Origin: Bradysia coprophila | Taxonomy: Eukaryota > Arthropoda > Insecta > Diptera > Sciaridae | Direction: 5' to 3' | NCBI RefSeq assembly: GCF_014529535.1 | Contig: NW_023503972.1 | Span: 6,200,001-6,264,000, forward strand | DNA: 64,000 nt | Part shown: in pieces, positions 57,806-64,000 of the stretch | Numbering within the stretch: position 1 is the stretch's first letter | How the letters are laid out: every line of letters begins with the position of its first letter | Made by a program: the position numbers and the translations under genes | The notes under the pieces: generated by a model | What the model was told of the DNA's origin: nothing | The model's database searches: none | What the model saw: only the letters and a program-made list of their open reading frames with translations

Positions 57806-59384
57806 ATGAAGAGTCCGTACAACATTATCAATGTGATCGGAACAGTGGTTGCGATTTCACTACTCTCCGGAGATGTGCTATCCGCACGGGCTCCGGTCAT
57901 AAAGCAGTTCGAAGTGGACGAATTCAACAATGTGATCAGGCCATACGAGCAGGTCGACGGGAAGCGGTCGGAAATTGTTGTTGAAAAAGTGAAAAATCTT
58001 CGATTGGAATGCCATTCCGACTATCCGGTGCAGTGGATTTACTTAGGAAATGGGGTATGTAGAATTGGGATCGGGATCAATATTTGTTTCGATTGGGAAT
58101 AGTATATTACTATACAAGGGAAGGAATTTGATATTTCGTATCCAGATACTTTACTCATCTGGATACGAAATATCAAATTATTTCCCGAGTGTAGTATAAC
58201 GTTTTTCTTTACGAAGGAGGGAAAGACTTTTCCCTAGCGACGGAAAGTCCATTTCCCCTCCCTAGTAAAGAAAAACATAATTCTTTCCCCAGATCCCCAT
58301 CGTCAACACGGATATCTCACGTGAAAGCACACTATCGACAACCGATAGGCGAAATAACGGTCGCAACGGGTTCATAGCATCAATATTTCTGGGATCACTT
58401 AAAGAACAGCATACTGGAAAGTACCAATGCAGTCGCACCGATTATGTCACAGTTGTACCGAATTTGTATGTGTACGTGCCTGGTAAGTAACATCGAGACA
58501 CGACCACTTTTTTTTTACTGTTGAACGACGTGTTTTGCTTAGATTTTTAATGGAAATTTATGCAAATCTTTCCAGGTCAAGATTTGTTTACATCAACACA
58601 AGGCAAAACCATTCAAATAAATCCGAATGTAACGTCCACTACGGTACCTTGCACAGTTTCTGATCCACGCATCAAAGTTTCGCTATTCAAATTGGACGGG
58701 GTACGTTGACTGTTATGTCGATCACAATGTTTTCATTTGTAACAAGTTTCCTATTTGTTGTACGCGTTCAGAATGTGTTGAAGAGGCCGGTAACTAAAGC
58801 AGACGATGCGATTATCTACGATCCGCGGAAGGGATTCCGCATCAATCTGAGGAAAATTGAAGACCCAGAAGGCAGATACCTTTGTACAGCTTATTACAAC
58901 AATGACGTAAGAGATGTGGAGTACACAATTGCATCCAGTGTCCGAACGGATGATATCCAATCAGATGCACCGGCACCAGGAAATTATGAAGGTCTGACGC
59001 GCATGAAGTCTGACGAGCAAAAAATTCCAATTTTTCTTTCAAATTCAGAATTTAAAAAACCAAAGGAAGAGACTTGTACCGGAGATGAATGTAAACAGTG
59101 CCAAACCCACACTGACTGTCCACCGAATATGAACTGTTACACGGACTTTAAGTGTCGCGATCCATGCGAGTACTCAATTCGATGTGGAACTGCAGCCATG
59201 TGCCGCATTGTCGAAAATCGGCCGAAATGCTATTGTCCATCTGGTTTTGTCGGTGATGCGACCAAGGAATGTTTGAACATATCGAGGTACGCTCTGTTTT
59301 CTTAGCCGTTAAAGTGTCGTTGGTTGAAGTGTGTAATTGATTGTTTTCAGAGAACGATACGAACGATATGAACGATACCCATGA
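57806..59384 (+). CDS. secreted two-Ig plus EGF/dumpy-like protein, PDGFR/VEGFR-ectodomain-like
   Basis: Exons 57806-58054, 58293-58482, 58576-58700, 58772-59286 and 59351-59384 join in phase to 370 aa. A signal peptide occupies about residues 1-27. Ig domain 1 has Cys69, Trp77 and GKYQC ending at Cys129. Ig domain 2 follows a VYVPGQDLF linker, with Cys172 and GRYLC ending at Cys226. The order and spacing (Y.YVPG.DLF...TVPC) resemble the first membrane-distal Ig domains of PDGF/VEGF receptors such as fly Pvr. After a spacer, residues ~289-357 form a Cys-rich module (DCPPNMNC, CRDPC, CGTAAMC, CYCPSGFVGDA) like the EGF/DPY repeats of dumpy. There is no membrane segment or kinase; it ends in a small ERYERYERYP tail. 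It should be secreted; a soluble growth-factor-binding role is inference. AATAAA lies at 59453. Confidence 0.82.
58102..58276. repeat. hairpin repeats inside intron 1 of the Ig/EGF gene
   Basis: GATATTTCGTATCCAGAT and its exact reverse complement form a hairpin (58125-58179); GTTTTTCTTTAC at 58201 and GTAAAGAAAAAC ending 58276 form another. The first arm is shared with 16511. Confidence 0.65.
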
Positions 59385-59452
59385 TGCGCACCAGGACAAA
59401 CGATCTGGCTTTGAATCGAATTTTCGTCGAATGTACAGAATTATCTTTTTGA

Positions 59453-59458
59453 AATAAA
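59453..59458 (+). other. polyadenylation signal for the Ig/EGF gene
   Basis: AATAAA about 69 bases past the stop codon. Confidence 0.55.
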
Positions 59459-59649
59459 TTAAATGATTTAATTTAAATCTATTGCAAATCGTTGGACAAT
59501 TGTTAGTAATCTTGGGATACCCATGACAGTATCCAACGGTACCTTTCTACTGGTAAAGTATTTCAGTGCACTACAATCGACGAAACTATGCAAAGATTGA
59601 GTACTAGCGTCAAGATGAAACTTGACGGAGTTTAAGGGTCGATTTCATA

Positions 59650-61125
59650 CTACGCAGCATAGCCTATTTTAGGTAATTTCTTAAAGAATTTTCGGGAATT
59701 TTAGAGAATTTCGAGAATTTTCGGGAATTTCGAGAATTTTCGGGAATTTTAGAGAATTTTCAGGAAATTCGAGAATTTCGTTGCAAGTAAAATATACCTT
59801 CGCTTTAATTTCCGATTTAAGAAAACTGATAACAATTCTAGAATAAGCAACTAAAAAAGATATCGACATTAGGAAGTGAAAAAAATTAAAGTTGATTTTC
59901 GGACTTTGTTCCACAGTTTTCTTCTCGAGGTACACAAAACGTACATGGTCGCTTAGGGTGTCATTTGACAGGTAATTTAATGTGCTTTTCGGCCAAATAG
60001 GGTCTTATGACGTTGGGATGCATCTATGATGAAATATGTACACCTAAACATTTCAACTTCTATTTCATCGTAGATGCATCCAAACCACATAAGACCCTAT
60101 TTGGCCCAAAATCACATTAAATTACCTGTCAAATGACACCCTAAGCGACCATGTACGTTTTTCGAGAAATTTCAGTAAGAACAGTGTAAGTCTTCGGTTG
60201 AAAACTTCAACTGCGCATATTTCAGTGTCGATGAATTTTAAACACAATAAGTCCCTATTCGGCTCAATAGTACATGATTACCTTTCTAATGACACCCCAC
60301 ACGACCCTGTACGAATCGTGTAACTGGAGAAATTTTTGTAAGAAAAGTGCAAGTTTTCGGTTTTTGATCACCTTTCACCAGCCAGACAAACTTCGAAGAA
60401 TTTTTTTGAAAACGGTTTTGGCTTCTAGGGTCGAATACCTTTCTAGGCACATATAAAAAAGTCGACTGGAAAATGCGTCCGATTTCGGTAGGCTGTTTTT
60501 CAAAAGAATCCCTCTTAGCGTAAAAACCAATGCAGGATAAATCACCCAGGTACGGTCTAATGTCACGTCGGAGGAAATAACGATTTTCAAAACGGATTTT
60601 AACGCTTATTTTTATCTTGACAAAAATAATGAGTGCGTTCAGTATAAATCGACAGATTTTGAAGAATCTGCCATAACTAGTATGTACATTCATTGGTAAA
60701 AACTACGAACTGTGAACTAAAATTTTTACTTTTACCTCATACACGTCAGTTCTATTAAGGTTCTGAAATAACAGGTTAAGACACCTCTGAGTTGATCACG
60801 AAGGCGGTGACACCAATATCGGAAAATCGAAAAATCTTAAAAATAGCTCTTTGTCCCTTGAAATATGTAAAGCCACACCATAGAGGTAGACTACCACACT
60901 TTGAAGAACAATAAAATCGAAACGGAGCGAGTTTCTAGTGTTTTAACAATTTTTAAGAATTTCGGGAATTTTCAAGAATTTTCGAGAATTTTAGATAATT
61001 TTCGGGAATTTCGAGAATTTTCGACAATTTCTAGAATTTTCGGGAATTTCTAGAATTTTCGGGAATTTTCGAGAATTTCAAGAATTTTCGGGAATTTAAT
61101 TCCTAAAATAGGCTATGCTACGCAG
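59650..61125. mobile_element. TIR-bounded composite with GAATTTTCGGGAATT arrays
   Basis: The outer arms (GCATAGCCTATTTTAGG at 59658, CCTAAAATAGGCTATGC ending 61118) are inverted. Just inside each lies an array of AATTTTCGGGAATTT/AGAATTTTCGAGAATTT words, at 59680-59775 and 60950-61100. The body contains a 226-bp inverted-repeat MITE (59937-60162) and a fragment of the GAAGGCGG family (60757-60814). No coding frame is credible. Confidence 0.6.
59937..60162. mobile_element. 226-bp palindromic MITE nested in the composite
   Basis: AAAACGTACATGGTCGCTTA plus GGGTGTCATTTGACAGGTAA is mirrored almost perfectly on the right; arms are about 110 bp each. Confidence 0.7.
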
Positions 61126-61734
61126 GAATACACAAGACGTAGTGCCATTTAGATGGACGTCGACTCAGATTTTCTAATGGCAAATATTTAAGTTTTGGCG
61201 CTTGGAAAATGGGTCAGAGGCACACTTGAAAGAGTAAGGTCAAATCCCGTGTACCTACGCCAAGAATGATACCAGATCCACTGAGAAAATGTTGTTCGTT
61301 CGATTAAAATCGGTCGGGTGAGTTGGTAGAGTCGGAGGAGATGTGGTCGGATGTACTACGAAAGTATAAACTCAACGGCAGTAATTAACTCGGAAAATAA
61401 AAGTTCTTGGCGATACCAATCATGAAAACTGAGTTTATGAAGATCGGTTTGTGTGCTTGTGTCATTGGAGTGTGTGTAATTTTCTGCAGTTACAACCTCA
61501 AGTCAATCTTCCCTTCCACTGATTTTCAAAAATATTAATTTAGAACGATCTGACCAAAAATTGTCAAAATGCCACTTAAAATTCAGTTTCAATTTTTGTT
61601 TTACCCTCGTAAGGTGTGCGGTAATTTGAAAAAAAAAAAAAAACTCCGATGTGATATGGTGATGGTTTGATGTGACAAAGAGTGAGTGACCTGCACTTTT
61701 GCTCACAAAATTTAATTTGTCTACTTCGATTTTC

Positions 61735-61960
61735 AATTTCGAGTTCAACCCGGATCCGAACCTGATTTGGTTCCAGTCGAATCTGATCCGAAACTGACAC
61801 TAACTTAAAACGTTCAGGTTCGACTCCGGTTCGGATTGAAAACCTGAAATCGAAAATTTCAGGTTCAGGTGAAGTTCGGGTCGAAATTTAAGATCAGGTT
61901 TAGGTTGAAAGCCAGTTAGGGTCAAGCTGAATTGAAAAAGGTCAACCCGATTCGAGTCCT
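61735..61960. repeat. TTCAGG/CGGGTC-rich degenerate repeat
   Basis: AACCTGAAATCGAAAATTTC, AGGTTCAGGTGAAGTTCGGG and similar words match the 31665 and 32775 tracts. Confidence 0.6.
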
Positions 61961-62413
61961 ATTTTACGGCAGTTGATATGCGTTTCGCTCTGAACTTACC
62001 TCCTGTGTGTACGGCATTGATGTTTCGAATATTCTAGTTCCAATTAATCTCAATCTTGTCCTTCCCCAGTTCAACCATCAACGATGCTCTTTGCAGATTG
62101 TAACCCTTTGTATGGTAAATCGGAGAAAATCGGCCAAGAAAAAGGTATTGCTGCCGACTCAACGGAATGAATGAGCCCCGAAATTGACTCAGTAGTTGTG
62201 CTATCATTTCGTTTTATTGAATGTACAGAGCGATGAGTCACAACAAAAATTCTTAAAATAAATATTTTCGGAACGACAACTTAGCGACGCCATTATAAAC
62301 AGAAAAATTAAAGTAAAAAAAAAACTGTGCCATCCAGCACACCTACAATGCCGATGACCCCCCCAACTAATCCGACAACTTCTTAGCACTTCGACAATCC
62401 AATCAACACCGTC

Positions 62414-63578
62414 TCACTTCTTCTTTTTGATGCCGCTGAATGTACTCATGACAAAATTCAAATTCGCCTGCAGTTGCCTCAGCTGGTTCATTGTAGTGTT
62501 ATCGATGCGTGAAACGAGATCCGAGTCGACGTCCGTAATAGCATTCGGTTGCATCGAGAACATTCCATCCTTGATCGGTATGTTAATGTTGGCGATTCCT
62601 TGCATGGTACCACTGAAACAAGGATAACCGAAAGGTTGGTTAGGTGATTCTCGTCACTCGATTGATGCACAAACAAAAAAATTCTTACCCGTTCACGATA
62701 ACCGGACTGCCCGACATGGAAATGATGGTTTCGCCAACTTTCGGATAGCGTAGCAACGACATCGGTGTATTCATTTGGATTTTCGGCGTGACCGGTGCCA
62801 TGACCGATCGATCGGCACTCATTGTTTGCAAACGACTGACCGGCGTACGGTATTTGGATCTGGACAAACGCTCATTGACCGAATTGACGCGACTCAATGG
62901 TCGTGCAGACATTGTGGACACATTGGCAGCAGCTGATCGACTGCGACGATGCTTTTTCTTCTGTTCGGTACCAATGGTCTTTTTCGGTTTCGACGAACGA
63001 CGACTTGACTCTGTAACGTAGCCTTTTATTTGGAATGGGTACGCACAAGATACACGAAACATTTAACGCGAATAACGATGAACATCACCATGGGTAGCCC
63101 GAATGTGACATGAAGTGTAAAGCAGAAGAAATGGAAAATGCTAGGGTTAGAATGTGCACACCAGAACCAAAAGCAACAATAAAATTAAGTGCAAGCAACA
63201 TGTTATGTTAGAGTGAGCGACAAAGGGTCATTGAAGCATTTACCGTTAGTGACAAATCTAATTTACTAATTTACTGTACGTACCATCATCATCAGCTCTG
63301 CTGGCCTGACTGGCTTCAGTTAATAGCGATCCATTTTGACTTGATTTACAGCTTACAAATTCACCGACCGTCATTTCCAATTCGGCGGCACTGAGACTGA
63401 AGCGAAATTTTTGCGTTATATCGGTAATCAACTCCTTCCGACGCTGCCAGACAATTATCCGTTCGCTTTCAAAATCGTCATGAATACGCTTCATTTCTTT
63501 CAGTTGCATTTTGAGACCGTCTTCGTCACTATTACGGTTCCTCTTGGTGGCCGGTTTTTGGGTTTTAGTGCGCGGCAT
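62414..63578 (-). CDS. Borealin, chromosomal passenger complex subunit
   Basis: Exons 63284-63578, 62689-63010 and 62414-62612 give 271 aa, near human Borealin length (280). Borealin links INCENP and Survivin and targets Aurora B to centromeres and the spindle midzone. The N-terminus is MPRTKTQKP followed by a helical region (LKEMKRIHDDFESERI) that fits the Borealin N-terminal INCENP/Survivin-binding bundle. The middle is basic and Ser-rich (KKKHRRSRS), suited to nucleosome binding and phosphorylation. LRYPKVGETIISMSGSPVIV at about 185-204 is the C-terminal dimerisation-domain signature (R-x-P..GE....SGSP). The last exon adds a Leu/Gln helix and a KKKK end. Introns are small with GT/AG ends. 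Flies have two paralogues (borr, aust); I cannot say which is closer. Confidence 0.85.
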
Positions 63579-64000
63579 TACGGTAAATTTGATCCCCGAA
63601 ATATGTACGGTAAAATGACGAAGCTTACGATTTCTTAATCAAAATTATAAAAATAATCCAACGAACGAGTAAACGAACAGCAATGGGACCGTATTGACTA
63701 AAGACTAGACAAACGGATACCCGCTCAAACGATAAGTAAAAATAAAATAAATTCTTTTTCGAGGAAAGACCTTGTACTGGCTGTTGTTCAACTGAATCTT
63801 CGAATTGAATCAATTGAATTTATTCATTCGCATCTTTGATCACAGGGGCGCTGGATTGGCTGGATGTCAATTTACAATTCTTAAATGTCGAAAAATCGAA
63901 AATCTGCATTGTAGTAGAATGAGTTTGAATTAAGGCGGGATATTTGATCTCAGCTTAGAAATGTAGCCTTCTACAGACGGGTAGCGATGAGCAATTACGG
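63579..64000. other. right-edge non-coding stretch
   Basis: Upstream region of Borealin. TTGATCACAGGGGCGCTGGA near 63836 resembles TTGATCACGAGGGCGCTGGC near 17252, another interspersed fragment. No gene is visible before the window ends. Confidence 0.4.

Larger units (their letters stand above)
59385..62413. other. repeat-rich intergenic stretch between the Ig/EGF gene and Borealin
   Basis: Occupied by a ~1.5-kb TIR-bounded composite (59650-61125) and TTCAGG-type repeats (61735-61960). A TTTATT at 62213 could be the Borealin polyadenylation signal on the minus strand. No gene is seen. Confidence 0.5.

Noticed and set aside
60286..60693. 135-codon minus frame in the composite repeat
   Set aside because: Sits inside repeat-derived DNA with no recognisable motif.

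Overview
The window is AT-rich eukaryotic nuclear DNA. It has short introns of about 50-70 bp with GT/AG ends, many non-autonomous transposons, and gene families typical of insects: a Tret1-type sugar transporter pair, an insect DUF7042-7045-type surface protein, Borealin, and a secreted Ig protein resembling PDGF/VEGF-receptor ectodomains. A fly of the lower Diptera (gnat or midge type) is my best guess; the order is inferred and the species is not identified. All gene models below were assembled by eye from splice sites and reading frame, with exon phases checked arithmetically.

Layout. 177-1465: a large foldback hAT-like element. 2337-4317 and 8749-10760, minus strand: tandemly duplicated six-exon sugar transporters; the second is intact (452 aa) and the first carries a frameshifting deletion. 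4318-8748: a possible broken Lys-rich ORF, a small mariner-type MITE and tandem repeats. 10761-13500: MITEs, a 50-bp tandem repeat and a mobile-element fragment. 13672-16103, minus strand: a 558-aa protein with five chromodomains and no visible chromoshadow domain, the most unusual gene here. 17571-19422: BUD23 (18S rRNA methyltransferase) and a DNAJC30-like mitochondrial J protein, tail to tail. 19423-22166: repeat-rich.

22167-54657, plus strand: a secreted or GPI-anchored 623-aa protein. Its signal-peptide exon appears to be separated from the rest by an intron of about 30.2 kb. That intron holds non-LTR fragments, MITEs and tRNA-like sequences, and one nested minus-strand coiled-coil gene (34184-35775). 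A 1.2-kb hAT-like element sits 87 bp upstream of that gene's start codon. 57806-59384, plus strand: a 370-aa secreted Ig/Ig/EGF-like protein. 59385-62413: nested inverted repeats. 62414-63578, minus strand: Borealin. 63579-64000: no gene seen.

The genes do not form one pathway. Borealin and the five-chromodomain protein both point to chromosome biology, BUD23 and DNAJC30 are housekeeping genes, and the rest are transport or surface/secreted proteins. There are no rRNA genes, convincing complete tRNAs or CRISPR arrays. Roughly 60% of the window is non-coding and holds at least seven distinct MITE-like families.
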